Shown: positions 16,116 to 24,857 of the stretch, one piece after another
Layout: every line of letters begins with the position of its first letter
Position numbering within the stretch: position 1 is the first letter of the stretch
Assembly (NCBI GenBank): GCA_043721915.1
Contig: JAYSPV010000104.1
Location: 1 to 64,000, forward strand
Direction of reading: 5' to 3'
From: UBA668 sp043721915
GTDB taxonomy: Bacteria; Actinomycetota; Acidimicrobiia; Acidimicrobiales; Ilumatobacteraceae
DNA length: 64,000 nucleotides
Program-made: the position numbers and the translations under genes
Notes under the pieces: generated by a model
Told to the model about the DNA's origin: nothing
Databases searched by the model: none
What the model saw: only the letters and a program-made list of their open reading frames with translations

Positions 16116-16166
16116 CCAGCTTTGGCCTTGAGGTGCGGTACTACCGCACCTCACCGCCAAAGCTGG
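16116..16166. repeat. 51-bp palindrome, copy 1 of a dispersed element; possible bidirectional terminator
   Basis: Nearly perfect inverted repeat centred on C16141: GAGGTGCGGTA pairs with TACCGCACCTC, and the outer arms CCAGCTTTGGC and GCCAAAGCTGG also pair, with only two mismatches over 25 pairs. It lies between convergent genes and has no T-tract. A related copy occurs at 31114-31160, so it is a repeated element, REP-like or a family of terminators. Confidence 0.75.
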
Positions 16167-16194
16167 ATTGCGAAGTGGGCCTGGGCGGGCTTCC

Positions 16195-16764
16195 TCAGCG
16201 GTGTTCGTCGAGGTAGCGGATGGCGGCGGGCGGCCGGTTCGGCGCAGTGACCGACTCGGTTGCCCATCCGAGGTAGATGATCGCTGCGACGAACGTGCCG
16301 GGTTCGAAGCCGCAGAACTCGGCGACGACGTCGTTGGCGCCCTTCGGGCACGAGCCCCAGTAGCTGGCCAGTCCGGCAGCGGTGGCGCCGAGCAATGCGT
16401 TCTGCACGCCTGCGGCCACGGCGTCGCGGTTCTCGGCAGTCCTCAGTTCACTGTCACCAGGGGCGGAGCCGACCACCAGCACCATTGGGGTGCGTGAGTA
16501 CTTGGTGCGCGCCTTGGTGACCTTCTCCGGCGGGTCGCCACGGTCGGCCATCGCCTCTGCGATCACGTGGCCGAGCCGCGCCCGACTGTCGCCTTCGACC
16601 ACGGCGAATCGCCACGGCCACGTGCGTTTGTGGTTCGGCGCCCACTGTGCGAGCTCACAGAGCTGCTCGACGAGTTCGTGCGGCACCTCGCGCTCCCTGT
16701 CGACCAACATCGACGTCCGTCGGGCGCGAACGAGTGCGGTGAGGCCCTCCAGGGAGACCGTCAT
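16195..16764 (-). CDS. Nitroreductase family protein
   Basis: 189 residues, an FMN-binding nitroreductase fold: RRTSMLVDREREVPHELVEQ at the start, AQWAPNHKRTWPWRF (substrate/FMN site) near residue 40, and GLASYWGS near 130. Substrates may be nitroaromatics, quinones or enones. The ATG at 16764 overlaps the stop of the upstream hydrolase by four bases, which is why the longer frame to 16812 was not used. It is the last gene of a three-gene operon with an acyl-CoA ligase and a hydrolase. Confidence 0.85.
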   Translation of the reverse strand: MTVSLEGLTALVRARRTSMLVDREREVPHELVEQLCELAQWAPNHKRTWPWRFAVVEGDSRARLGHVIAEAMADRGDPPEKVTKARTKYSRTPMVLVVGSAPGDSELRTAENRDAVAAGVQNALLGATAAGLASYWGSCPKGANDVVAEFCGFEPGTFVAAIIYLGWATESVTAPNRPPAAIRYLDEHR

Positions 16765-17600
16765 GAATGGTCCCGGATGTGGCCGACGACCAGGTCGGTC
16801 CACTGTCGCCACAGCTGCGGCGGGTAGTCGTGGCCCATGCCCGCGATCAACTCGAAACGTGCTTCGGGGATGAGTTCGGCGGTGCGCCGGCCGCCGATCT
16901 GATCGATCAGCGTGTCCTTGTCACCGTGGATCACCAGCGTCGGGGTGGTGACCCCGGGCAGCTGATCAGCCCAGCTACCACTGGCCCCCACGGCCATCAG
17001 CTGGCGGGTCGCTCCGGTCGGGGTGTAGCTGCGGTCATACGCCCGTGCAGCGTCGGCCGCCCAACGAGCCTCGTCGGCGAACTCGGGGCTGCCCCATTCG
17101 CGCAGGCCGTCGATCCACTGCTGGATGTAGCCGTCGCGGGTGGTCGCCCCCGGTGCCATCAGCAGTTCAGTGGCGCGCTGGCTGCTCTTGCGGTACTCGG
17201 GTTCACCGGTGTTGCTCATCACCGAGGTCATCGTGAGCAGCCGATCAGGGTGCAGGATCGCCATGTTCTGCACGATCATCCCGCCCATCGACAGGCCCAT
17301 CACGTGAGCCTTCGGCACGCCCAGCGCATCGAGCACCGAGATGCCGTCGCCGACCATGTCGCTCACGCGGTAGCACGCGCCAGCGGCATCGACCGGCGCG
17401 TCGGCGAACGACGCGCTCAGGCCGACGTCGCGGTTGTCGTAGCGCACGACGTGCAGCCCCTCGGCGGCGAACATCTCGCACCATGCATCGCGATAGTTGA
17501 TGCACTGGCTCCCGAGGCCGTTGACGAGCAGCAGCGTCGGATCGGCCGGGTTGCCGAACGTGTCGTAGTAGGTGGTGATGCCGGCGTGGGTGGCGATCAT
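16761..17600 (-). CDS. Alpha/beta hydrolase
   Basis: 279 residues. The nucleophile elbow GLSMGG lies near residue 105, the acid probably in HGDKDTLI, and the catalytic His in GMGHDYPPQ near the C-terminus; the oxyanion region LLLVNGLGSQ is near residue 25. It resembles esterases and ring-opening hydrolases of lipid or aromatic metabolism. The start follows the acyl-CoA ligase stop by one base, and the stop overlaps the nitroreductase start, so the three are one operon. Substrate unknown. Confidence 0.88.
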   Translation of the reverse strand: MIATHAGITTYYDTFGNPADPTLLLVNGLGSQCINYRDAWCEMFAAEGLHVVRYDNRDVGLSASFADAPVDAAGACYRVSDMVGDGISVLDALGVPKAHVMGLSMGGMIVQNMAILHPDRLLTMTSVMSNTGEPEYRKSSQRATELLMAPGATTRDGYIQQWIDGLREWGSPEFADEARWAADAARAYDRSYTPTGATRQLMAVGASGSWADQLPGVTTPTLVIHGDKDTLIDQIGGRRTAELIPEARFELIAGMGHDYPPQLWRQWTDLVVGHIRDHS

Positions 17601-17601
17601 C

Positions 17602-19329
17602 TCACTCGCCGACCAGTTCTTTGCGCAGTTCGCGCTTGAGGAACTTCCCGCTCGCGTTGCGCGGGATCGAGGTGTCGCGGAACCAGACCGTGGCGGGGAT
17701 CTTGTGCTTCGCGAGGCTGGCGGACAGGAACTCGGACAACTGTTCGTGGGTGAGGCTGTGGCCCTCGCGCAGCACGATGACGGCAGCGACCTCTTCGCCG
17801 AGACGATCGTCGGGAATGCCGAACACGCACGCCTCCGCGATGGCGTCGTGGTGGTAGATCGCGGTCTCCACCTCGCTGCAGTACACGTTCTCACCGCCGC
17901 GGATGACCATGTCCTTGGCGCGATCGACGATGTACACGAAGCCGTCATCGTCGATCATCGCGATGTCGCCTGTGTTCAGCCAGCCATCCTGGATCGAGTC
18001 GTTGGTGGCCTCCGGACGGTTGAGGTAGCCCTTGATCACGATGCCGCCGCGTACGCACAGCACGCCGCGCACATCGGGGCCGGGGGCCAGATCGTTGCCC
18101 TCCTCGTCGACCAGCTTGCCTTCCAGGGTGGGCACCAGTGGGCCGCACGAGGCCGGCTTGGCCACGAACCACCGCGACGAGTTTGCGGTGATGATGCCGC
18201 AGGTTTCGGTCATGCCGTAGCCGGTGGAGGGTTGGCCGTTCGGGAGAGCGTCGGCGATCTTGCCCACGAGGTCGGGCTGCAGCGCGGCACCGCCGCCGCC
18301 CATGCCCTGCAACGTGGAAGTGTCCCGAGTCGCCCAGTCGGGGTGCATCAGCAGCTCGCGGCTCATGGTGGGCACGCCGCTGAAGTTGGTGACGCCTTCG
18401 CGTTCGATCAGCTCCAACGCGCGGCCGGCGTCCCACTTGTAGGTGAGCACGATCCGGCCACCGACCATCGTGGCCGGGTGTAGCAGGCAATTGCAGGCCG
18501 TGACATGGAACAGCGGGGTGGGTGCCATGAACACCGACTGAGCCGGCACCGGCGGCACGGTGGTGGGTGCGGGCACGTCGCCGGCTGCGATCGCCTTGGC
18601 CTCGGCCATGGCAGTAGCAGCGCCCATCACGACGATGTTGAAGATGTTGTGCACCGAGCCGCGGTGGGTGAGCTGGGCGCCTTTCGGGAAACCGGTGGTA
18701 CCTGAGGTGTAGAAGATGGTCGCGTCGTCGTCGGGGTCGATCGCCACGTCGGGCAGGCTGCCCGGATCGGCCTCTGCCATGATGCTGGCCCAGGTCGTGA
18801 CGCCCCCGGGGGCGCTGTGTTCGGTGCGCACCGAGATGATGTGCATCGGCCGCTGCGCGGGCATGTGGTTCAGGCGCTCGAGGCGTTCGCCGTCGGCGAT
18901 CAGCACCTTGGGCTCGCTGTCGTTGAGCGCGTATTCCATCTCGGGCGCGGTCCACCAGGCGTTCATGCCGACCACAGCGGCGCCGACGCAGATGCCGGCC
19001 CAGTACGCCACCACCCACTCCGAGTAGTTGCGCATCGCGATCGCCACTCGGCTACCGGGGTGTACGCCGTTGGCCACCAGGTGAGCGGCAAGCTTGCGCA
19101 CCTGAGCGTGCACTTCGGCGTAGGTGTATCGCTCGTCCTCGTAGACCACGTAGTCCTTGTCGCCATGTGCGGCCGACGCTTCCCACAGCACCCGCATGTT
19201 GGGCGGGCAGGCGGCGAACACCTTCAGCGGGACACCGCGAATGATCTCGGTGGTGGTGGCGAAGGGTGAACCGGGGGCGTCGAGTTCGGCGCGGGCGGCG
19301 AGGTAGTGGTGAATCACGTCGGTGATCAT
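17602..19329 (-). CDS. fadD: Acyl-CoA synthetase, AMP-forming
   Basis: 575 residues of the ANL superfamily. Phosphate-binding TSGTTGFPKG is near residue 208, the adenine motif STGYGMTE near 385, the hinge GWLNTGD near 470, and the catalytic Lys lies in NASGKFLKREL at the C-terminus. It activates a carboxylic acid as acyl-AMP and then acyl-CoA. Medium- or long-chain fatty acids are likely, but aryl or alicyclic acids are possible. First gene of an operon with a hydrolase and a nitroreductase, divergent from tag. Confidence 0.92.
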   Translation of the reverse strand: MITDVIHHYLAARAELDAPGSPFATTTEIIRGVPLKVFAACPPNMRVLWEASAAHGDKDYVVYEDERYTYAEVHAQVRKLAAHLVANGVHPGSRVAIAMRNYSEWVVAYWAGICVGAAVVGMNAWWTAPEMEYALNDSEPKVLIADGERLERLNHMPAQRPMHIISVRTEHSAPGGVTTWASIMAEADPGSLPDVAIDPDDDATIFYTSGTTGFPKGAQLTHRGSVHNIFNIVVMGAATAMAEAKAIAAGDVPAPTTVPPVPAQSVFMAPTPLFHVTACNCLLHPATMVGGRIVLTYKWDAGRALELIEREGVTNFSGVPTMSRELLMHPDWATRDTSTLQGMGGGGAALQPDLVGKIADALPNGQPSTGYGMTETCGIITANSSRWFVAKPASCGPLVPTLEGKLVDEEGNDLAPGPDVRGVLCVRGGIVIKGYLNRPEATNDSIQDGWLNTGDIAMIDDDGFVYIVDRAKDMVIRGGENVYCSEVETAIYHHDAIAEACVFGIPDDRLGEEVAAVIVLREGHSLTHEQLSEFLSASLAKHKIPATVWFRDTSIPRNASGKFLKRELRKELVGE

Positions 19330-19371
19330 TGCCGATCGGGTGTGTCGTGCGCCACGCCGGATGGGTGCAGC

Positions 19372-19377
19372 TACGTT
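19372..19377 (+). promoter_or_regulatory. -10 box of tag
   Basis: TACGTT ends seven bases before the ATG at 19385, selecting that start over the longer open frame beginning at 19322. Confidence 0.5.
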
Positions 19378-19384
19378 GGCGGTG

Positions 19385-19966
19385 ATGAGTGAGGAACGGC
19401 TGCGGGTCGGTGCTGACGGCGTGACCAGGTGCTGGTGGTGCGGCGACGACCCGCTCTACGTGCACTATCACGACGACGAGTGGGGCCACCCCGTCACCAG
19501 CGACGTGCGCCTGTTCGAGAAGTTCTGCCTGGAGGGCTTCCAGGCAGGGCTGGCGTGGATCACGATCCTGCGCAAGCGGGAGAACTTCCGCGCTGCGTTT
19601 GCCGGCTTCGACGTCACCAGCGTTGCCGGGTTCGACGCGGCCGACGTCACCAGGCTGCTCGGCGATGCAGGCATCGTGCGCCACCGCGGCAAGATCGAGA
19701 GCACGATCAACAACGCTGGCCGCGCGTTGGTGCTGATGGAAGAGTTCGGCTCGATCTACTCTTATGTGTCGCAGTTCCGCCCGTCCCGCGAGTCGCGCCT
19801 GACGGTGCACGGCGAGTTGTTCGCCACCTGCCCCGAGAGTGTGGCGATGTCGAAGGACCTCAAGAAGCGTGGCTGGAGCTTCGTCGGCCCGACGACGATG
19901 TACGCGTTCATGCAGGCGATGGGATTGGTGAACGACCACATCGAAGGCTGCGAACGCGAGCCCTGA
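19385..19966 (+). CDS. tag: DNA-3-methyladenine glycosylase I
   Basis: 193 residues. Excises N3-methyladenine from alkylated DNA. It has the Tag signature DPLYVHYHDDEWG near residue 20 and a probable zinc site (Cys in the TRCWWC segment, a His in YHDDEWG, and His and Cys in NDHIEGC at the C-terminus). The helix-hairpin region LLGDAGIVRHRGKIESTINNA is well conserved. Single gene divergent from the acyl-CoA ligase operon. Confidence 0.93.
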   Translation: MSEERLRVGADGVTRCWWCGDDPLYVHYHDDEWGHPVTSDVRLFEKFCLEGFQAGLAWITILRKRENFRAAFAGFDVTSVAGFDAADVTRLLGDAGIVRHRGKIESTINNAGRALVLMEEFGSIYSYVSQFRPSRESRLTVHGELFATCPESVAMSKDLKKRGWSFVGPTTMYAFMQAMGLVNDHIEGCEREP

Positions 19967-20083
19967 CGACAGTCACTCCGCCGCGCGCTTTGCGGCTTGC
20001 CGTGTGTACAGCGCCGGCAGCTATGGTCTGATGCCCCGCCGCCGATGACGGACCCTCGGCAGCACCAATGAGAAAGAGCGACG

Positions 20084-20746
20084 ATGAGCGACGACGCAAC
20101 CACAACCGACATGCCGGCCGCCGGCGAAGCCGACGAGGGACACAACTGGATCGAGATCATCGCGGCGGGCCTCTTGGGCGTCGCCGCGATTCTCACCGCG
20201 TACGCAGCGTTCTACGGCGCGCAGGCCGGCGACGAGGCACTCAAGGGCTACACCCAGTCAGCGCGCACCACTGCCAACGCGAACGGCTACTACTCGGACT
20301 ATGGGCAGACGGTCTCTGCTGATCAGGCGCTCTACCTGCAGTACGCGCTGCTCCGGGAGCAGGGCGACGAAGCAACGGCAGAGGTCATAAAGAACGACAT
20401 CTTCTCGCAGGTGCTCGACGACGCCACCCAGGCGTGGTTGGACATGCCCGAAGCAGACCGTCCGCTGACCCCACTGGACATGGAAGATGTCTACGTCATC
20501 GAGGACTACAACATCTCGAACGACCTGTTCGCGCAGGCCGATGCCGAGTTCGAGGGCGCGCTGAAGATCGATGATCAGGGCGACAATTTCGACCTGGCTG
20601 CCGTGTACCTCGCCGTAGCCCTGTTCTTCGCCGGTGTTGCGGCGTTGTTCAAGACACGCCGCATCCAGATCCTGATGCTCGGTGGCGCCGGGCTGATGAT
20701 GATCCCAGGCCTCCAGGCGATCGCCAAAGGCAAGGGCTGGATCTGA
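20084..20746 (+). CDS. Membrane protein with long extracytoplasmic loop, unknown function
   Basis: 220 residues. A hydrophilic start is followed by one helix (IIAAGLLGVAAILTAYAAFYG), an acidic helical region of about 120 residues and two C-terminal helices. The layout resembles DUF4337-like proteins, but I am not sure of the family. Unlike many neighbours it has a leader of roughly 50-60 bases after a TATGGT box near 20025, with an A/G-rich segment (GAGAAAGAGCG) before the ATG. It is followed by a strong hairpin. Confidence 0.75.
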   Translation: MSDDATTTDMPAAGEADEGHNWIEIIAAGLLGVAAILTAYAAFYGAQAGDEALKGYTQSARTTANANGYYSDYGQTVSADQALYLQYALLREQGDEATAEVIKNDIFSQVLDDATQAWLDMPEADRPLTPLDMEDVYVIEDYNISNDLFAQADAEFEGALKIDDQGDNFDLAAVYLAVALFFAGVAALFKTRRIQILMLGGAGLMMIPGLQAIAKGKGWI

Positions 20747-20761
20747 GGCTCACGGCTGCGT

Positions 20762-20783
20762 CCGTCGGCCGCGTGGCCGGCGG
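20762..20783. terminator. Hairpin between convergent genes
   Basis: CCGTCGGCC and GGCCGGCGG form a 9-bp stem (one G-U pair) with a 4-base loop, between the membrane-protein stop and the end of dapD. No T-run. Confidence 0.55.
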
Positions 20784-20797
20784 CGGGCAAGTGTGCG

Positions 20798-21727
20798 TCA
20801 GTTCGCGTGCAGCTCCGCGTTCAGGCCGTCCCATTTGGCGCTGCGGGGCAAGGCCTCTACTGCACCGCTCTGGCTGTTGCGGCGGTAGAGCAGGCCGCCC
20901 TTGCCACTGAGCTGGCGTGCCTTCACCACCTCCACACCATCGGGCCCGTGCACGGCCACCATCGTGCCGGCGGTGACGTACAGGCCGGCCTCGACCACGC
21001 ACTCGTCGCCCAGGCTGATGCCGATGCCGGCCTCGGCGCCCACCAGGCAGCGCTCGCCGATCGTGATCTGCTGCGTGCCACCGCCGGACAGGGTCCCTTG
21101 GGTAGACGCGCCGCCTCCGATGTCGCTGCCGTCGCCGACGACCACACCCTGCGAGATGCGACCCTCGACCATCGAGGTGCCCAGCGTGCCGGCGTTGAAG
21201 TTGACGAACCCCTCGTGCATCACGGTGGTGCCGGGGGCCAGGTAGGCGCCGAGCCGCACGCGATCTGCGTCGGCGATGCGCACGCCGCTTGGTACCACGT
21301 AGTCCGTCATGCGCGGGAACTTGTCGAGCCCGTGCACTGTCAGCACTCCGCCGTCATGGCGTACGCGCCAGCGCAGTTCCTCGATGCCGTCGACCGGGGC
21401 CGGGCCGAGGTTCGTCCAGGCGACGTTGGCAAGCTGGCCGAACAGCCCATCGAGGTTGATGGTGCGCGGCTGCATGTGCCGGTGGGAGAGCAGATGCAGG
21501 CGGAGGTACGCGTCGCTGGCACTCGCTGGCTTGTCGTCGGTGTCGATGGTCACCTGCACGGCGCGCACGTTCACCCGGCGGGTGTCGTCGCGGCGCTGTG
21601 CGGTGGTGTACGCCTCGAACTTCTCCGGCTCGGGCTCGTCGCCGAGGCCCAGCTCGCGGAACCAGGTGTCGAGCACCGTGCCGTCGTCGGTGATGGTGGC
21701 AAGGCCTCGGCCCCATGCTGCGGTCAT
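20798..21727 (-). CDS. dapD: Tetrahydrodipicolinate N-succinyltransferase, actinobacterial type
   Basis: 309 residues. Catalyses succinylation of tetrahydrodipicolinate in the lysine/diaminopimelate pathway. The C-terminal half is a left-handed hexapeptide beta-helix (GTTVMHEGFVNFNAGTLGTS and GDGSDIGGGASTQGTLSGGG), and the long N-terminal domain matches the actinobacterial form of DapD. The start codon shares one base with the lysS stop (TGATG), so the genes are translationally coupled, linking lysine synthesis to lysyl-tRNA charging. Confidence 0.93.
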   Translation of the reverse strand: MTAAWGRGLATITDDGTVLDTWFRELGLGDEPEPEKFEAYTTAQRRDDTRRVNVRAVQVTIDTDDKPASASDAYLRLHLLSHRHMQPRTINLDGLFGQLANVAWTNLGPAPVDGIEELRWRVRHDGGVLTVHGLDKFPRMTDYVVPSGVRIADADRVRLGAYLAPGTTVMHEGFVNFNAGTLGTSMVEGRISQGVVVGDGSDIGGGASTQGTLSGGGTQQITIGERCLVGAEAGIGISLGDECVVEAGLYVTAGTMVAVHGPDGVEVVKARQLSGKGGLLYRRNSQSGAVEALPRSAKWDGLNAELHAN

Positions 21728-23295
21728 CAGAACACCTCGGGACGTAGGGTGGGGAACAGGATGACTTCCTTGATGCTGTGGACGCCCGCCAGCAGCATGG
21801 CCACGCGGTCCATGCCGATTCCGAGTCCGCCGGTGGGCGGTAAGCCGTACTCGAGGGCACGCAGGTAGTCCTCGTCGATGGCGGTTGCGGCCTCGTCGTC
21901 GCCGAGGGCCTTCGCCTTCTGCTCGTCCTCGAAACGCATGCGCTGCTCGACCGGATCATTGAGCTCGGAGTAGCCGTTGGCGATCTCGCGACCGCCGATG
22001 AACAGCTCGAAGCGCTCGGTGAGGTGCGGGTCGTTGCGATCGACGCGGGCGAGCGGGGAGATCTCCACTGGATGGCCGGTGACGAACGTGGGGGCGATCA
22101 AGAGGCGCTCGGCGGTGGCCTCGAACAGCTCCTCGATGATCTTTCCCGAACCCCAACGAGGGGCGCACGACACGCCGTGTTGCGCGGCGAGCGCGCGCAG
22201 TTCCTCGACGGGCTGCGACGGGTGCACTGCTACGCCGATGGCGTCTTCGATCAGGTCGATCATGCGGGCCTTACGCCACGGCTCCGCCAGATCAACCTCG
22301 AGCACGTTGTCGCCAGGGCCGTAGACGGTGACGACGGAGGTGCCCGTGGCATCGATCGCGGCCTGAGTGATGAGCGCCTCGGTGATCTCGATCATCTCGC
22401 TGTAGTCGCCGTACGCCTGGTACAGCTCCATCATCGTGAACTCGGGGTTGTGGCGGGTGCTGATGCCCTCGTTGCGGAAGATGCGGCCGATCTCGAACAC
22501 GCGCTCCATACCGCCCACGATCAGCCGCTTGAGGTGCAGCTCGAGCGCGATGCGGAGGTACAGCTGCATGTCGAGTGTGTTGTGGTGCGTGATGAACGGC
22601 CTCGCGTGCGCGCCGCCCGCTTCTACGTGCAGCACGGGTGTCTCGACCTCGATGAACCGGCGGCTGTGGAGCGTGCGGCGGAAGCTGGAGATCATCTCGT
22701 GGCGCACCCGGAACGCTCTGCGGGCATCCTCGTTGACGATCAGGTCGGCGTAGCGTTGGCGGAATCGGGTATCGGTGTCGGTGAGGCCGTGCCACTTGTC
22801 GGGCATCGGACGCACCGCCTTCGACAGCAGTTCGCAGCGTTGCACCTTGACGCTCAGCTCGCCCTTGCGGGTGGTCATCACCGTCCCGTGCACGCCCACC
22901 CAGTCGCCCAGGTCGAGGTCGCGCAGCGACTCGAAACCGTCGTCGCCGATGATGGCCTTGGAGACGAACAGCTGCGCTTCGTCATCGCGATCGCGCATAG
23001 TGGCGAAGATCAGCTTGCCCGAGTCGCGCATCAGCATGACACGGCCGGCGACGGCGACCTGCACCTCTGTTTCGGTGCCGGGTTCCATGGCGCCGTACTC
23101 GGCCCGGAGCTGATCAAGAGTATGGGTGCGATCGAAGCGATAGGGGTACGGGTTGGTTCCCGCTGAGCGCATGCCGGCGAGCTTCGCCAGCCGCTTTGCC
23201 TTCTCCGCCACGAGCCCGCTGCCGCCGATGTCGGCCCTGTCGGCGATGTCGGCCCTGTCGCTGTTCGGGGGCTGAAGGCTGTCGTCGCTGCTCAC
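21727..23295 (-). CDS. lysS: Lysyl-tRNA synthetase, class II
   Basis: 522 residues: an N-terminal OB-fold anticodon-binding domain followed by a class II catalytic core. Motif 2 is around FEIGRIFRNEGISTRHNPEFTMME and motif 3 is GLPPTGGLGIGMDR near the C-terminus. The GTG start is supported by TACGGT ending eight bases upstream. The first ~25 residues contain a short in-frame repeat (ADIADRADI) not typical of the enzyme. Forms an operon with dapD. Confidence 0.95.
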   Translation of the reverse strand: MSSDDSLQPPNSDRADIADRADIGGSGLVAEKAKRLAKLAGMRSAGTNPYPYRFDRTHTLDQLRAEYGAMEPGTETEVQVAVAGRVMLMRDSGKLIFATMRDRDDEAQLFVSKAIIGDDGFESLRDLDLGDWVGVHGTVMTTRKGELSVKVQRCELLSKAVRPMPDKWHGLTDTDTRFRQRYADLIVNEDARRAFRVRHEMISSFRRTLHSRRFIEVETPVLHVEAGGAHARPFITHHNTLDMQLYLRIALELHLKRLIVGGMERVFEIGRIFRNEGISTRHNPEFTMMELYQAYGDYSEMIEITEALITQAAIDATGTSVVTVYGPGDNVLEVDLAEPWRKARMIDLIEDAIGVAVHPSQPVEELRALAAQHGVSCAPRWGSGKIIEELFEATAERLLIAPTFVTGHPVEISPLARVDRNDPHLTERFELFIGGREIANGYSELNDPVEQRMRFEDEQKAKALGDDEAATAIDEDYLRALEYGLPPTGGLGIGMDRVAMLLAGVHSIKEVILFPTLRPEVF

Positions 23296-23303
23296 GGCTC
23301 ACG

Positions 23304-23309
23304 ACCGTA
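23304..23309 (-). promoter_or_regulatory. -10 box of lysS-dapD
   Basis: TACGGT on the minus strand, ending eight bases before the GTG at 23295. Confidence 0.45.
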
Positions 23310-23433
23310 CCGTGTGCCGCTGCAATTCCCGTGCCGCTTTGTCCTGTGCTGGGCTGATCGGTGCGCTGGGTGCTGCCGCACCGAGAAAGTGCGGTGTTAT
23401 CGTCGTGCGCCAGCGGGCCCTAGGAGAATACCG

Positions 23434-24798
23434 ATGCAACCTCGACGTCTGTCCCTTGTCGCCGCGCTGTTGGTGACGGCCGTGTTCAGCCAAGCGCTGG
23501 TCGGTGAAGCGGCGGACGTCGCAGTGATCGGCGGCCCAGCCACCGCGTCTGCGGTTGCGGTGCCAGGCGTTCCGTTGCTCGACTCGGTGTCGATCGCCCA
23601 GACAGGCGAACTCACTGCGTCGGTTCGCGCCACGGCGCTCGCTGCCGCAGCTGCAGTGGGTGCGCCGGCCGTCATCGGCCGCGGCTTCAGCGCCGGGCTC
23701 ACCCGCGTGCGGCGGGGCACCAGCATCGTGCAACAGTCCAGTGGGCCTGGCTGGGCGTTTCCGATGGCAATCACGGCCCTGCCGATCGAAGCGATCGGCG
23801 CCGTCATGGGCCGGCGGATATCCGGCCCGATCAGCGAGGGCCGCATCGTGATGGGCCAGACGAGCGCCAACGTGCGCGGAGCACTTGCCGGCGACACGAT
23901 CGATCTGATGGCTGCCAACGGCTCGATCCGAACGTTCACGATCGGCCTGATTGCCCCGGACGACGAAGTGGGAGGCACCGAGATCCTCCTGAGCATCCCG
24001 CAGGCCGACCTGCTGGGCGCCACCATCGCAACTCGTGTGCTCATCTACGGGCCGCAATCTCGGGCAGGTATCGAATCGGCGCTGCGGGCCAGTGGCTTGT
24101 ACAGCAACTCCAAGGTCCGAATCCGCAAGACGTGGGATCCCAAGGACCCCGACAGCACCCGCAGCATGGCGGTCACGAAGTCCCTGCTCGGCGAGTTCCA
24201 GATGGACTACGCCAACCTCACGACCCTCGGCTGGACGGCGGTCGACGCTGCGTGGAAGGCCGCCTACCTGCCCGCCGCACGCACGTATCCCACCGGCATC
24301 AGAACTCGTTGCAACAACACGATCCATGCCGACCTCACGGCCGCGCTCGCCGAGGTGCAGACCACGCTCCCGTCGTTGGTCTATAACGGCTCCAACGCGT
24401 TGCTGTCCACCACCGGCATCAACGTCACGAACTCAAATCAGTACGGCGGTTGCTCGATCGGTCAGGCCAGGTTGTCGCGCATCACACAGAGCCTTGGTTC
24501 TGTGTCGCGGCACTCGTGGGGTCAACCGCTCGACGTGAGTACCACCGCCAACTGTCAGGGCTGCGTCCCGAAGATGGACTGCCGCATCGTGCGCATCTTC
24601 CGCAAGCACAACTTTGCGTGGGGTGGCAACTTCCTGACCCCCGATGGGATGCACTTCGAGTGGGTCGGCGAGCCGCGCCACACCCTTGCGTATCCGTCGA
24701 AGTACTGTCCCAACCCGGTGAACCCTCAGGTCGAGAGCGTGGGGTCACCCGGGAGCCCCGACACTCTCTTCGCCGACGACGGTCTCATCGAGGAGTGA
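23434..24798 (+). CDS. Secreted protein: MacB-like domain joined to M15 (VanY-like) peptidase
   Basis: 454 residues with a signal peptide (MQPRRLSLVAALLVTAVFSQ). The C-terminal ~110 residues look like an M15 D-Ala-D-Ala carboxypeptidase-type domain: SRHSWGQPLDVS supplies the zinc His/Asp and DGMHFEWVG the second His. Residues ~90-220 (GRRISGPISEGRIVMG, GALAGDTIDLM, GGTEILLSIPQADLLG) resemble the periplasmic core domain of MacB-type transporters. It probably trims peptidoglycan stem peptides. The AGGAGA ribosome site nine bases upstream decides this start. Catalytic competence is likely but unproven. Confidence 0.78.
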   Translation: MQPRRLSLVAALLVTAVFSQALVGEAADVAVIGGPATASAVAVPGVPLLDSVSIAQTGELTASVRATALAAAAAVGAPAVIGRGFSAGLTRVRRGTSIVQQSSGPGWAFPMAITALPIEAIGAVMGRRISGPISEGRIVMGQTSANVRGALAGDTIDLMAANGSIRTFTIGLIAPDDEVGGTEILLSIPQADLLGATIATRVLIYGPQSRAGIESALRASGLYSNSKVRIRKTWDPKDPDSTRSMAVTKSLLGEFQMDYANLTTLGWTAVDAAWKAAYLPAARTYPTGIRTRCNNTIHADLTAALAEVQTTLPSLVYNGSNALLSTTGINVTNSNQYGGCSIGQARLSRITQSLGSVSRHSWGQPLDVSTTANCQGCVPKMDCRIVRIFRKHNFAWGGNFLTPDGMHFEWVGEPRHTLAYPSKYCPNPVNPQVESVGSPGSPDTLFADDGLIEE

Positions 24799-24857
24799 TC
24801 GACGAAAAGCGCGAGCCCGACGGGCGCAGCACCGATCGCCGGCGCGAGACTCACTCC

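Noticed and set aside
23376..23394. CCGCAC/GTGCGG hairpin before the M15 peptidase gene
   Set aside because: Only six base pairs with a seven-base loop, in GC-rich DNA where such stems are expected by chance; no riboswitch-like structure around it.
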